64,000 nucleotides of DNA from Rhizobiales bacterium dw_265 (GCA_018449595.1 JAAVUU010000001.1:1178001-1242000); one strand, 5' to 3'. Numbered from the stretch's first letter, positions 26,270 through 34,642 are shown. Notes: generated by a model from the sequence alone, not told the origin. Program-made: numbers and translations.

Positions 26270-27412
26270 TCAGCGCGTCTTCGCCGTCACCATCGCGCCG
26301 GGGCGGGATTCGAACTGCAAGGTCATTTCGGGGCGCGGCGTCAGGGTCTTGCCGTCGAAATCGAACACCCGGATATCGCGTTCCACCGAGCATTGCACCA
26401 GCAACCGCTTGGCGTCATCGCTCCACACCATGCCCTGGCAGGCATGGCCCAGCTGGGCGTCGGTCACATGCTCCAAAGTGCCTTTGCCCACCTTGAAGAT
26501 CACCAGCTTGCCGAACACGCTGTCGAAATTCTTGGCATTCTTCACCGTGGCCGAGCCGTTGCCCACCACGGCGGCGGCGAATTTGTTGTCGGGCGACAGC
26601 ACGATGTCTTCCGGCAGCGCGCCCACTTCCTGCACATCGCTGATCTTGCCGGTCCTGGTGTCCAGTACCACGGTGGCGCCCTTGTCGGTCTTGCCCGGCA
26701 CGCCGCCGAAATCATTGTTCAGCAGATAGCGGCCATCGGCGGTCAGGATACCGCCGTCGGGGTTCACGCCCACCGCATAGTCGGCAACGCGGGAAAGCTT
26801 GTCGCCGTCAATCGCCAGCTTCGTCACCTTGGCGTCGCCGAAGCGCAGGGCATAAGCCGTCTTGCCGTCGGGCGCGATGATCACGTCGCGCGGCTCGGCC
26901 TTGGCTTCCAGGGTGACCGAACCGCCCTTTGTCAGTTGGCGATCCTTGATGGTGAAGAGGGTGATGGAATCATCGCCGGTGCCGGTCACCAGGGAAACGG
27001 TATTCTTCTTGTTCAGGAAGATGCCGGTGGCGCCCACCCCCGCTTCCACCGTCTGCAGCAGTTTGGGATGGGTGGGATCGTCCAGCCCGATCACATTGAC
27101 CTTGTTTTCCGGCACATTCTTGCCGTCGGCGCCGATCTTCTGCGGGCAGGTGACCAGCGCGAAGCTGTAGTCCCTGGCCACCGCCACCGAAGACGGCGGC
27201 CCCATGATGGTGCCGCAGGTCGCGATGCTGCCGATCACCTTGGGCGCGTCGCTGCTGGAAAAGGCGATGATGGCGACGCTGTCGGGGGTGGGCTTCATGG
27301 GCAACCCGTCGCCCGCCCGCACCTGCTTGCCGTCATTGGCCGAGACGGCAAGGTCGGCAAAGGCCGCCACGGGAGCCAAGGTCAAAGCCGTCGCCAGCAG
27401 GATCGCGCGCAT
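26270..27412 (-). CDS. Secreted YncE-like beta-propeller protein
   Basis: Exported protein of 380 residues. The signal peptide ends at AAFADLAVS. The remainder is built from repeated blade-like segments with the pattern x-x-x-PDG-x-x-A/Y: IAPDGKTAYALRFG, LTADGRYLLNND, LSPDNKFAAAVVG and WSDDAKRLLVQCS. This is typical of seven-bladed YncE/lactonase-like propellers. Two cysteines (ATCGT, VTCPQ) and a late pair (HACQG, VQCSV) may form disulfides. The function is unknown; no catalytic residues can be named. It lies 44 nt upstream of the ABC-F gene on the same strand. Confidence 0.75.
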   Translation of the reverse strand: MRAILLATALTLAPVAAFADLAVSANDGKQVRAGDGLPMKPTPDSVAIIAFSSSDAPKVIGSIATCGTIMGPPSSVAVARDYSFALVTCPQKIGADGKNVPENKVNVIGLDDPTHPKLLQTVEAGVGATGIFLNKKNTVSLVTGTGDDSITLFTIKDRQLTKGGSVTLEAKAEPRDVIIAPDGKTAYALRFGDAKVTKLAIDGDKLSRVADYAVGVNPDGGILTADGRYLLNNDFGGVPGKTDKGATVVLDTRTGKISDVQEVGALPEDIVLSPDNKFAAAVVGNGSATVKNAKNFDSVFGKLVIFKVGKGTLEHVTDAQLGHACQGMVWSDDAKRLLVQCSVERDIRVFDFDGKTLTPRPEMTLQFESRPGAMVTAKTR

Positions 27413-27533
27413 GTTCCACCCTTTTATCTCTTGATTAAGACGAGCCTAGCGCGCCCGCCCCCCAAAGAAAAAGGGGGCGCACCATTTATTGGTCCGCTCG
27501 TCCATACGCTGTCGCTATGGCCCCCCCAAAAGA

Positions 27534-27559
27534 AAAGGGCGGGATTGCTCCCGCCCTTT
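27534..27559 (-). terminator. Rho-independent terminator after the aldehyde dehydrogenase gene
   Basis: An 11-bp stem (AAAGGGCGGGA at 27534-27544 with TCCCGCCCTTT at 27549-27559) and a 4-nt loop lies 25 nt past the minus-strand stop at 27585. On that strand it is followed by TTTTCTTTT. This is the clearest intrinsic terminator in the window. Confidence 0.9.
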
Positions 27560-27584
27560 CGCATTGCGTTGCGGCAATCCCTTC

Positions 27585-29024
27585 TCAGGAGAAGGAATAG
27601 GCCGTCTTGATCTGGGTGAAGAAGTCCACCGCCGCGAAACCCTGTTCGCGGGCGCCATAGGACGAACCGCGCGAGCCGCCGAACGGCACATGATAGTCCA
27701 CGCCGGCGGTCGGCAGGTTGATCATCACCATGCCAGCCTTCACATTGCGCTGATAGTGGCGCGCATATTTGAGGCTGCTCGTCACGATACCGGCGGAAAG
27801 TCCGAAGTTGCCGGAATTGGAGAGGGCCAGGCCTTCCTCATAATCCTTGATCTTCACCACCGACACGACCGGGCCGAACACTTCTTCCTGGTTGATGGTG
27901 TCACCGATCTTGGTGTCCACGATCAGGGTCGGGCTCATGTAATGGCCGGGCGTGGCCAGCTTCAGCGGCTCGGCGCCGCCGGCCAGCAGCCGGCCGCCTT
28001 CCTTGATGGCGATATCCACATACTTGAGGTTGCCCGCCAGCTGGGTGTCGGTGACGACCGGACCCATCTGGGTGGAGGCGTCCAGCGCATTGCCCACCTT
28101 CAGCGCCTTGGCGCGGGCGGCGACGCCTTCGACGAACTTGTCATAAATGCCTTCCTGCACGAAGACACGGCTGGAAGCGGTACAGCGCTGGCCGGTGGCG
28201 AAATAGCCGCCGTCCACCGCGATCTGGATGGCGCGGTCCAGTTCGGCATCGTCCAGCACCACCAGCGGGTTCTTGCCGCCCATTTCCAGCTGCACGCGGG
28301 CGAAATGCGAGATCGCGGCATTGGCGACCTTGGCGCCCACGGTCTGCGAGCCCGTGAAAGACACGCCGTTGACGTCGGGATGCCGGGCGATGGCGTCGCC
28401 GATGATGCCGCGGCCCAGGACCATGTTGACGATGCCGGCCGGGGCGCCGGCTTCATGGATGATCGAGACCAGGGCATGCGCCATGGCCGGGGTGGGATTG
28501 GCCGACTTCAGCACCACGGTGTTGCCGAAGGCCAGCGCCGGGGCGATTTTCCAGGCCGGGATGGCGATGGGGAAATTCCACGGGGTAATCAAGCCGTAAA
28601 CTCCCACTGCTTCACGATACGTCTGGATTTCCACGCCGGGGCGCACCGAATCCAGGTTCTGGCCGTGGCGGCGCAGCGCCTCGCCGGCCATGTATTTGAA
28701 GATGCGGCCGGCGCGCGCGGACTCGCCGATGGATTCGGGGAGGGGCTTGCCTTCCTCGGTGGCCAGCAGCTTGCCCAGCGCTTCCTTGCGCTCGAGGATC
28801 AGGCTGCCGATCTTGTCCAGCAAGTCGGCACGGACTTCCGGGGTCGAACCCGACCAGCCCGGAAAGGCGGCGCGGGCGGCGGCGACGGCGTCGTTCACAT
28901 CCTCGACGGTGCCGTCGGGGAACTTGGCGACGATCTCGTCGGTGTTGGAGGGATTGGTGCTTTCCAGGGTGCCGGGCGCGGACACCTGCTTGCCGCCGAT
29001 GAAGTGGGTCAGGGTCTGGGTCAT
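27585..29024 (-). CDS. NAD(P)-dependent aldehyde dehydrogenase, probable 2-oxoglutarate semialdehyde dehydrogenase
   Basis: ALDH-superfamily enzyme of 479 residues. Catalytic residues are readable: Asn150 in ITPWNFPIAIP, Glu247 in QLEMGGKNP and Cys281 in GQRCTASSR. The SFTGSQTVG cofactor loop and the C-terminal VPFGGSRGSSYG match the semialdehyde-dehydrogenase branch. It lies 81 nt downstream of an XylX-like dehydratase gene, the order seen for xylX-xylA in Caulobacter, where this enzyme oxidises 2-oxoglutarate semialdehyde to 2-oxoglutarate in the oxidative pentose (Weimberg) route. The ATG at 29024 is preferred to the adjacent TTG. The substrate is inferred from context. Confidence 0.88.
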   Translation of the reverse strand: MTQTLTHFIGGKQVSAPGTLESTNPSNTDEIVAKFPDGTVEDVNDAVAAARAAFPGWSGSTPEVRADLLDKIGSLILERKEALGKLLATEEGKPLPESIGESARAGRIFKYMAGEALRRHGQNLDSVRPGVEIQTYREAVGVYGLITPWNFPIAIPAWKIAPALAFGNTVVLKSANPTPAMAHALVSIIHEAGAPAGIVNMVLGRGIIGDAIARHPDVNGVSFTGSQTVGAKVANAAISHFARVQLEMGGKNPLVVLDDAELDRAIQIAVDGGYFATGQRCTASSRVFVQEGIYDKFVEGVAARAKALKVGNALDASTQMGPVVTDTQLAGNLKYVDIAIKEGGRLLAGGAEPLKLATPGHYMSPTLIVDTKIGDTINQEEVFGPVVSVVKIKDYEEGLALSNSGNFGLSAGIVTSSLKYARHYQRNVKAGMVMINLPTAGVDYHVPFGGSRGSSYGAREQGFAAVDFFTQIKTAYSFS

Positions 29025-29105
29025 CAAATCGCTCCGGGGTGGGAAATGGCTGGCAGTATTTAAGGGGTCGGACGCCGCAATCCAACCCCGAAAGACGTAT
29101 GGCTG

Positions 29106-30251
29106 TTACGCCCTCAAAAGACCACGCCGGACAAGGTTTTTCATCAAGTCTGAAATGCCGAAATTCCACGGCGGCGCCGCCTTGGACGAGGTGACCCGGT
29201 TTTCCAGCACGCCCAGCTTGGGGCTGGAGATGCGCACCACATCGCCCTCCTTGTGCGTAAAGCCCTGGCCCTTGACGTCGCGGTCCTGGGTGGGGGCGAA
29301 CAGCGTGCCCAGGAACAGGACAAAGCCGTCGGGATACTGGTGTTCATGGATGGTCTGGGCCACCAGCGCGAGCGGATCGCGGCTGATCTCGCTCATGGTG
29401 GAGCGGCCTTCCAGCCGGTAGTTGTCGGCGCCGACGATCTCCAGTTCGACCACCGCCTGGCGCACGTCGTCCATGGTGAATTTGTCATCGAACATGCGGA
29501 TGAAGGGACCGATGGCGGTGGAGGCATTGTTGTCCTTGGCCTCGCCCAGCAACAGCGCGCTGCGGCCCTCGAAATCGCGCAGGTTCACGTCATTGCCCAG
29601 CGCCGCGCCCACCGCCTTGCCGTGGCGGTCCACCGCGATGACGATTTCCGGTTCGGGATTGTTCCAGGTCGAACTGGACCGCACGCCGATGAAATCGCCC
29701 CAGCCCACCGCCGACAGCGGCGGGGCCTTGGTGAAGACCTCGGCGTCGGGACCGATGGCGACTTCCAGATATTGCGACCACAAGCCATCGGCGACCAGCG
29801 CCTCTTTCAATTTGGCGGCTTCCGCCGAGCCGGGCACCACGCTCTTGAGGTCGGCGCCGATCTTGGACGCCAGCTCGTCGCGGATGGCCTGGGCCTTGCC
29901 GGCCACGCCCTTGGCGCGTTCCTCGATCACCCGCTCGATGGCCGAAACGGCGAAGGTCACGCCGCAGGCCTTGACACATTGCAGGTCCACCGGGGCCAGC
30001 AGCTTGACCTTGCCGTTGCCGTCCCAGGCATGGGTCAGGCCCAGGTCGTTGATATCCCCCAGGTCGCGGCCCGCGGGAATGCCCTTCCAGTCGTCGATCA
30101 GCTGCGACACGGTCGGCGCGGCCGCCGAGACATCGAACACCCGGCCATCCTTCACCACCACCGGGGTCGGGCCCTCGCCCAGGTCCAGGCGGCCCACCAG
30201 CACGGCATCGTGCCAGTCCTGCGGCAAAGGGAAAGAAGTCTTGGCGGTCAT
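29106..30251 (-). CDS. xylX: FAH-family 2-keto-3-deoxy-sugar-acid dehydratase (XylX-like)
   Basis: Enzyme of 381 residues in the fumarylacetoacetate hydrolase superfamily. It starts SFPLPQDWHDAVLVGRLDLG, and carries KLLAPVDLQCVKACGVTFAV, YLEVAIGPDAEVFTKAP and WNNPEPEIVIAVD. The last contains the metal-binding E-x-E of the fold. Length and these motifs strongly resemble, from memory, Caulobacter XylX, the 2-keto-3-deoxy-D-xylonate dehydratase that yields 2-oxoglutarate semialdehyde. The downstream aldehyde dehydrogenase would take the next step. The sugar could equally be L-arabinose, as the two pathways share this intermediate or its isomer. No xylonate dehydratase, lactonase or transporter is in the window. 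Confidence 0.82.
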   Translation of the reverse strand: MTAKTSFPLPQDWHDAVLVGRLDLGEGPTPVVVKDGRVFDVSAAAPTVSQLIDDWKGIPAGRDLGDINDLGLTHAWDGNGKVKLLAPVDLQCVKACGVTFAVSAIERVIEERAKGVAGKAQAIRDELASKIGADLKSVVPGSAEAAKLKEALVADGLWSQYLEVAIGPDAEVFTKAPPLSAVGWGDFIGVRSSSTWNNPEPEIVIAVDRHGKAVGAALGNDVNLRDFEGRSALLLGEAKDNNASTAIGPFIRMFDDKFTMDDVRQAVVELEIVGADNYRLEGRSTMSEISRDPLALVAQTIHEHQYPDGFVLFLGTLFAPTQDRDVKGQGFTHKEGDVVRISSPKLGVLENRVTSSKAAPPWNFGISDLMKNLVRRGLLRA

Positions 30252-30277
30252 GGCGTGCTTTCTTGTTGTGGCGGGAA

Positions 30278-30305
30278 TGTCTTAAAAGGCGGCGCACTTT
30301 AGACA
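30278..30305. promoter_or_regulatory. Imperfect inverted repeat between xylX-like and SDR genes
   Basis: TGTCTTAAA (30278-30286) and TTTAGACA (30298-30305) form an inverted repeat with one unpaired base and an 11-nt spacer, 27 nt upstream of the xylX-like start and in the shared divergent promoter region. It has the size of a repressor operator. The regulator is not encoded nearby. Confidence 0.35.
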
Positions 30306-30406
30306 ATGGGACATAGGCGCACCATCGCGGCAAATCGCCGTTTGCTGCGCTGCAACATGGCTTTCGGCTGCTATAAACCAACCCTTCAGAATTCAAGGAC
30401 TGTCAC

Positions 30407-31153
30407 ATGATTTACGCAGGGCGTTTTTCCGGCCGCACCGCGGTCGTCACCGGCGGCGCATCGGGCCTGGGGCTGGAAGCGGCCAGGCGCATCGCGGCCG
30501 AAGGCGGCAAGGTCTCTCTATGGGACTTGAACGCCGAGGCGCTGGTCAGGGCGAAGGCGGAAACCGGCGCGGTGCATGTGGCGGCGCTGGACATCAGCAA
30601 GCCCGAGGCGGTCCAGGCCGCCGCCGCCGAGAGCAGACAGGCGCTGGGCAAGATCGACATCCTGATCAACAGCGCCGGCATCACCGGCGCCACCCACACC
30701 GTGATCGGCTATCCCATCGAAAGCTGGCTCAAGGTCTTTGATGTCAACGTCAACGGGCTGTTCTATTGCTGCCGCGCCATCGCCGCGCTGATGGTCGAGG
30801 CCGGCTATGGCCGCATCGTCAACATCTCCTCGGTCGCGGGCAAGGAAGGCAATCCCAATGCCAGTTCCTATTCGGCGTCCAAGGCCGCCGTGCTGGGCTT
30901 CACCAAGTCACTGGGCAAGGAACTGGCGACCAAGGGCGTCATCGTCAATGCGGTGACGCCGGCGACCTTCGAGAGCCCGATCCTGGACCAGGTGCCGCAG
31001 AGCCATATCGACTATATGCGCTCCCGCATTCCCATGGAGCGCCTGGGCACCGCGGCGGAAAACGCCGCCGCCGTCTGCTGGCTGGCGAGCGAGGAGTGTT
31101 CTTTCACCACCGCTTCCACCCTGGATACGTCGGGTGGCAGAACCACCTATTGA
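30407..31153 (+). CDS. SDR-family oxidoreductase, possible sugar or sugar-acid dehydrogenase
   Basis: Classical short-chain dehydrogenase of 248 residues. The cofactor motif is VVTGGASGLGLEAA (TGGASGLG at 15-22); the active site comprises Asn114, Ser142, Tyr155 and Lys159 (ISSVAGKEG, SSYSASKAAV). The tail SGGRTTY resembles, in my recollection, SDRs of oxidative deoxysugar pathways (for example 2-keto-3-deoxy-L-rhamnonate or -fuconate dehydrogenases). The divergent xylX-like/aldehyde dehydrogenase pair supports a role in the same oxidative sugar catabolism. A good ribosome site (AAGGA) precedes the ATG. A second copy of the tail sequence lies 92 nt downstream. FabG-like activity on other substrates cannot be excluded. 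Confidence 0.85.
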   Translation: MIYAGRFSGRTAVVTGGASGLGLEAARRIAAEGGKVSLWDLNAEALVRAKAETGAVHVAALDISKPEAVQAAAAESRQALGKIDILINSAGITGATHTVIGYPIESWLKVFDVNVNGLFYCCRAIAALMVEAGYGRIVNISSVAGKEGNPNASSYSASKAAVLGFTKSLGKELATKGVIVNAVTPATFESPILDQVPQSHIDYMRSRIPMERLGTAAENAAAVCWLASEECSFTTASTLDTSGGRTTY

Positions 31154-31238
31154 TATTGTCGAGGCCAGCACCAGGCCACCCTCCTGTTTTTGTTGGCGCA
31201 GCTACCCTTCGGTCGCTGCGCGCGGGCGGCCGCACCAC

Positions 31239-31697
31239 CTACTGATCGGCGGGCCGGGCGCCGAAATGCGCCAGCACCTTGTCCAGTTCGGCCAGCACGC
31301 CTTGCGCGGGCGCGTCCATCGCCAGCAGGCGCAGCGCCCGCACATGCACCCTCAGCGACCCGGCATGGATGTCGCCCGAGGCGATGAAGGCCGCCGCAAG
31401 ATCGCACAATCGCTTGCCGCCTTCCGCAAGCCCCGGCATGCCGTACAGCCCCGCCAATGAAATCAGCCGGTCGGCGACGCGGCAGATGTCGCGCAGGTTG
31501 CCCGCCGCCAGCGGCGCGGACAGCATGTCTTCCAGGGTGGCGATGATAATCCCGATCGCTCTCATGGCCGGGCCGCGCTGGGCCTCCAGCCGCGCCTGGG
31601 CCCTGGCGATGGCCATGGGACGCAGCAAGCCGCCGGGCCGCGCCACCAGTTCCGCCAGGCGGTTGACCGGCCTCAGGATGCGGACCTTGCGGTTCAT
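31239..31697 (-). CDS. cheE: Chemotaxis protein CheE-like
   Basis: Helical protein of 152 residues with no recognised catalytic motif. It has short helix-rich stretches such as LRDICRVADRLISLAGLYGM and LAELDKVLAHFG. It is the last gene of the operon, after the third cheY-like gene, which is the position of cheE in Caulobacter crescentus. I assign it by synteny; I cannot align it from memory. Its ATG overlaps the upstream stop (ATGA), showing coupling to the operon. In Caulobacter CheE affects motility and chemotaxis but its mechanism is poorly known. Confidence 0.65.
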   Translation of the reverse strand: MNRKVRILRPVNRLAELVARPGGLLRPMAIARAQARLEAQRGPAMRAIGIIIATLEDMLSAPLAAGNLRDICRVADRLISLAGLYGMPGLAEGGKRLCDLAAAFIASGDIHAGSLRVHVRALRLLAMDAPAQGVLAELDKVLAHFGARPADQ

Positions 31698-32272
31698 TCG
31701 GCCAGAATCCGTGTCGGGCGCATCAGATTGTCGATTTCATCCTGCGACATGTTGGGCTCACTGGCATCGCCCAGTTCGGTCGAGAGGTCGGTCGCGCGCC
31801 GCGGCACCCCGCCCGGCGGGCCCATGGACCTGAAACGCCGGTCGGGCCCGACATAGCTTTCGCACTCGATGAAGCTGCGCGACGGCCTGGACACCCAGGC
31901 GATGCGGTCGAACAGCGCCTGGGGCGAAGCCGGTTTCCTGACGACGAAATGCGCCCCGGCATCGCGGAAGGCGACGACATTGCGGAAATCGGAATAGCCG
32001 GTCAGCACCAGGGTGGGCAGGAAGCGCGTCTGGCTCGGCAGCCGCCTGATCCAGCGCACCAGGTCGGGGCCTTTCATGTCCGGCAGGTCGGCCTCGCAGA
32101 TCAAAAGCTCATAGTCGCTGCTTTCCAACTCCCTGCGCGCCCCGGCGGCGCTGGCCTCGACCTTGATGCTGTCGAGCCCCAGCCCGTGCAGCATCTGCAC
32201 CAGCACGGTGGCGCCGAATTGATCGGCATCCACCACCAGCGCCCGCACCTCCTTCAGGTTCATCCGTTCCAT
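31694..32272 (-). CDS. CheYIII-like receiver protein with degenerate phospho-site
   Basis: Protein of 192 residues with an N-terminal receiver domain (about 9-130) and a C-terminal tail with CESYVGPDRRFR and RMPTR-like arginine-rich segments. Conserved receiver features are LVVDADQFG, the switch Thr in LVLTGYSD and the Lys-Pro in VVRKPAS. However, the segment ELLICEADLPDMKG places Glu60 where receiver proteins have the phosphorylated Asp, and the first acidic pair reads Asp-Ala instead of Asp-Asp. It may thus be locked or phosphorylation-independent. Its place between cheU and cheE matches Caulobacter cheYIII. Confidence 0.85.
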   Translation of the reverse strand: MERMNLKEVRALVVDADQFGATVLVQMLHGLGLDSIKVEASAAGARRELESSDYELLICEADLPDMKGPDLVRWIRRLPSQTRFLPTLVLTGYSDFRNVVAFRDAGAHFVVRKPASPQALFDRIAWVSRPSRSFIECESYVGPDRRFRSMGPPGGVPRRATDLSTELGDASEPNMSQDEIDNLMRPTRILAE

Positions 32273-32299
32273 GGGCGTTCGCGCATCATGTGCCTTCCG

Positions 32300-32650
32300 T
32301 CATGGGGCCGGCCAGAAGACATCGTCATCCAGGTCCAGGCTGGCGGCGGTCTTGCCCGCCAGCGCCGCCAGCAGCCGCGCCCGCACCCGTGGCAGGGGGA
32401 TGGCTTCGATGGCGGCGCGCATCTCGTCGGCGCGCACCATGCCGGCGGCCAGCCGTGCGATCAGGCCGGCCTGGGCGTCGGCCTGTTGCGCCAGATAGTC
32501 GAAGCTCTGCAGCGCCACGATATTGGCGCCGCCGTGGCGCGTCTCACCGGAGACCTGCGCCCCCAGCCAGGCGATCTCGCCCGCCATGGCGCTGCATTCG
32601 CGCGCGATGGCGTCGAGCATCCGGGTCATGTCAGAAGAGTTCGACGTCAT
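32300..32650 (-). CDS. cheU: Chemotaxis protein CheU-like
   Basis: Small alpha-helical protein of 116 residues, without recognised domain: MTRMLDAIARECSAMAGEIA, SFDYLAQQADAQAGLIARL and ALAGKTAASLDLDDDVFWP. It follows cheD and precedes the third cheY-like gene, which is the position of cheU in Caulobacter. The name rests on that synteny. The ATG at 32650 has GAGG six bases upstream and overlaps cheD by 20 nt; an ATG at 32629 would leave a 1-nt gap but has no ribosome site. Confidence 0.6.
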   Translation of the reverse strand: MTSNSSDMTRMLDAIARECSAMAGEIAWLGAQVSGETRHGGANIVALQSFDYLAQQADAQAGLIARLAAGMVRADEMRAAIEAIPLPRVRARLLAALAGKTAASLDLDDDVFWPAP

Positions 32651-33212
32651 GCGGCGCCTCGCTTTCCTGTTGGAGTGTCGCCTCGGCCACCATCAGTTCG
32701 CGCGCCGCCAAGGTGCGGCCATCGGACACCGCCAACTGCCGCGCCCGTCCCGACACCGGCCAGAACTGGACCCGGCGCGCGCGGGTGCCGCGCACATCCC
32801 CGCCCACCAGCGCGATGCCTTCGTCGGCGAGGAATTTCTCGGCAAAGGCGACATTGCCGGCGCCGACATCGGAAAGCCCCGCGATGACGCTGGCGCCGCC
32901 GAACAGCTTGGCTTCCAGCCGCGCGCGCGCAGCGCCCTGCCGCAACAGGCCGTTGATCAGGATTTCCATGGCGTTGACGCCATAACGGGCGGCTCGGTCC
33001 TGGCCTCCGCCGTCCGGCAGCAGGAAATGATTCATCCCGCCCACTTTCGCCACCGGATCGTGCAGGCAGGCGGCGATGCAGGAGCCCAGCACCGTGGTCA
33101 GCACCTCGCGCGCATCGGCGGTGACCCAGGTCTCGCCCTGGGTGACCTGGACATGGACATAGCCGTCCTGCGGATTGAGGAAACGCCTTGGCTGGGCGGC
33201 GGCCTGGATCAC
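32631..33212 (-). CDS. cheD: CheD chemoreceptor glutamine deamidase
   Basis: Enzyme of 193 residues that deamidates specific glutamines in chemoreceptors. The catalytic Cys-His pair is evident in TTVLGSCIAACLHDP (Cys) and GGMNHFLLPDG (His), both hallmarks of CheD, with KLFGGASVIAGLSDVGAGN and RKVQFWP-like RRVQFWPVSG near the end. The start is GTG at 33212, inside the cheY stop (GTGA overlap), which fits the coupling seen across the operon. The likely target is the soluble MCP at the head of the operon. Confidence 0.9.
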   Translation of the reverse strand: MIQAAAQPRRFLNPQDGYVHVQVTQGETWVTADAREVLTTVLGSCIAACLHDPVAKVGGMNHFLLPDGGGQDRAARYGVNAMEILINGLLRQGAARARLEAKLFGGASVIAGLSDVGAGNVAFAEKFLADEGIALVGGDVRGTRARRVQFWPVSGRARQLAVSDGRTLAARELMVAEATLQQESEAPHDVELF

Positions 33213-33598
33213 GAAAGCGGCCCCACCACCTGTTCGATCTTCTGCTTCAGGGTCGCCACCGTGAAGGGCTTGACCAGATAGTTGTTGGCGCCGAACTGCA
33301 CCGCGCGCGCCACCAGTTCCTTGTCGGCCCGGCCGGTCAGAAGGATGAAGGCGACATTCTTCATGGTGTCGCAGGCCCGCATGGCGCGCAGGAATTCCAG
33401 CCCATCCATGCCGGGCATGTTGAAGTCGGAGATCACCACATGGGTGGGATGGGTCTGGATGCTGGTCCAGGCCTCGGCCGCGCCGGGAAAGTCGCGGCTG
33501 TTGACGATGCCGATCTGCTGCAGCCCGGTTCTGACCAGGGTCCGCATGGTAAGCTGGTCGTCCACCACGACGACATGAAGCTTGGCGGCGGCGGGCAT
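33209..33598 (-). CDS. cheY: CheY-family response regulator (second cheY)
   Basis: Single receiver domain of 129 residues. The acidic pocket is VVDDQLTM, the phospho-acceptor is Asp58 in VVISDFNMPGMDG, the switch Thr is in FILLTGRAD and the conserved Lys in YLVKPFTVATL. It should diffuse from CheA to the flagellar motor or act as a phosphate sink. It starts directly after the cheB stop and ends in the cheD start codon, matching cheYII in the Caulobacter order. Confidence 0.92.
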   Translation of the reverse strand: MPAAAKLHVVVVDDQLTMRTLVRTGLQQIGIVNSRDFPGAAEAWTSIQTHPTHVVISDFNMPGMDGLEFLRAMRACDTMKNVAFILLTGRADKELVARAVQFGANNYLVKPFTVATLKQKIEQVVGPLS

Positions 33599-34642
33599 TC
33601 AAACCTCCTCCAGGGACGGGGCGCGGCACAGCCGCAAAATCTCTTCGCCGATCTTTTCCAATGGCAGCTGGCGCTGCACGGCGCCGATCTCATGGGCGAC
33701 GCGCGGCATGCCGTAGACGATGGAGGTCGCCTCATCCTGGCCGATGGTGGCGGCGCCATTGGCGCGCATCGCCGACAGGCCCGAGGCGCCGTCGCGGCCC
33801 ATGCCGGTCAGGATCACCCCCACCGCCTTGGCGCCGGCGCAGCGCGCCACCGAATGAAACAGCCGGTCCACCGAGGGGCGATGGCCGCTGGTGGGTTCGT
33901 CCTTCACCAGGCGGCAGCGCCAGGCGGCACGGCCGCAAAGCTCCAGGTGCGAGACCGCGCCGGGCGCCAGCCAGACACGCCCGGCTTCCAGCAACTGGCC
34001 CTCCACCGCTTCCGCCACCCTGGGCGCGCACAGCTTGTCCAGCCGCGCCGCGAAAGAGGCGGTGAAGCCTGCCGGCATGTGCTGGGTGATGAGGGTGGGC
34101 GGACAGTTGGCGGGAAAATGCGTCAGCACTTCCAGCAGGGCCTCGACCCCGCCGGTGGAGGAGCCGATGGCGATCACCCGTTCGGCGAATGGCATGTCCG
34201 GCCTGTGCATCACCGGCTGACGGTCGAGACGCGCCCGCACCTTGGCGCTGGCTGCGGTCTTGACCTTGCGCACCAGTTCTTCCGCCGCCGCGCCCAGGCT
34301 GGCAGCGACATTGCCGCTGGGTTTGGGGAAATAGTCCACCGCCCCGATCGCCAGCGCATCCAGGGTCACTTCGGCGCCGCGCTCGGTGAGGGTGGAAACC
34401 ATCACCACCGGCATGGGGCGCAGGCGCATGATCTTTTCCAGGAATTCGAGGCCCGACATGCCCGGCATCTCGACATCCAGGGTCAGCACGTCGGGATTGA
34501 GATCCTTGATCATCTGGCGCGCGGTGTGCGGCTCGGGCGCCTGACCCACCACCTCGATATCGGGATCGGCCGCGAGAATTTGCGCCAGCAACGCACGGAT
34601 GGTCGCGGAGTCATCCACGATCAGGACGCGGATGGGATTCAT
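33599..34642 (-). CDS. cheB: CheB protein-glutamate methylesterase
   Basis: Enzyme of 347 residues that removes methyl groups from, and deamidates, chemoreceptors. An N-terminal receiver domain ([20 protein letters not shown], acceptor Asp in [18 protein letters not shown]) controls a C-terminal methylesterase. The latter has the catalytic Ser in [15 protein letters not shown], the His in [17 protein letters not shown] and the Asp region [15 protein letters not shown]. The ATG overlaps the cheR stop by 4 nt (ATGA). Together with CheR it provides adaptation. Confidence 0.95.
   Translation of the reverse strand: MNPIRVLIVDDSATIRALLAQILAADPDIEVVGQAPEPHTARQMIKDLNPDVLTLDVEMPGMSGLEFLEKIMRLRPMPVVMVSTLTERGAEVTLDALAIGAVDYFPKPSGNVAASLGAAAEELVRKVKTAASAKVRARLDRQPVMHRPDMPFAERVIAIGSSTGGVEALLEVLTHFPANCPPTLITQHMPAGFTASFAARLDKLCAPRVAEAVEGQLLEAGRVWLAPGAVSHLELCGRAAWRCRLVKDEPTSGHRPSVDRLFHSVARCAGAKAVGVILTGMGRDGASGLSAMRANGAATIGQDEATSIVYGMPRVAHEIGAVQRQLPLEKIGEEILRLCRAPSLEEV

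Noticed and set aside
27455-27482. GC stem with A-rich loop upstream of the beta-propeller gene as a terminator
   Set aside because: It lacks a T-tract on either strand in the right place; the adjacent hairpin at 27534-27559 is the convincing terminator.
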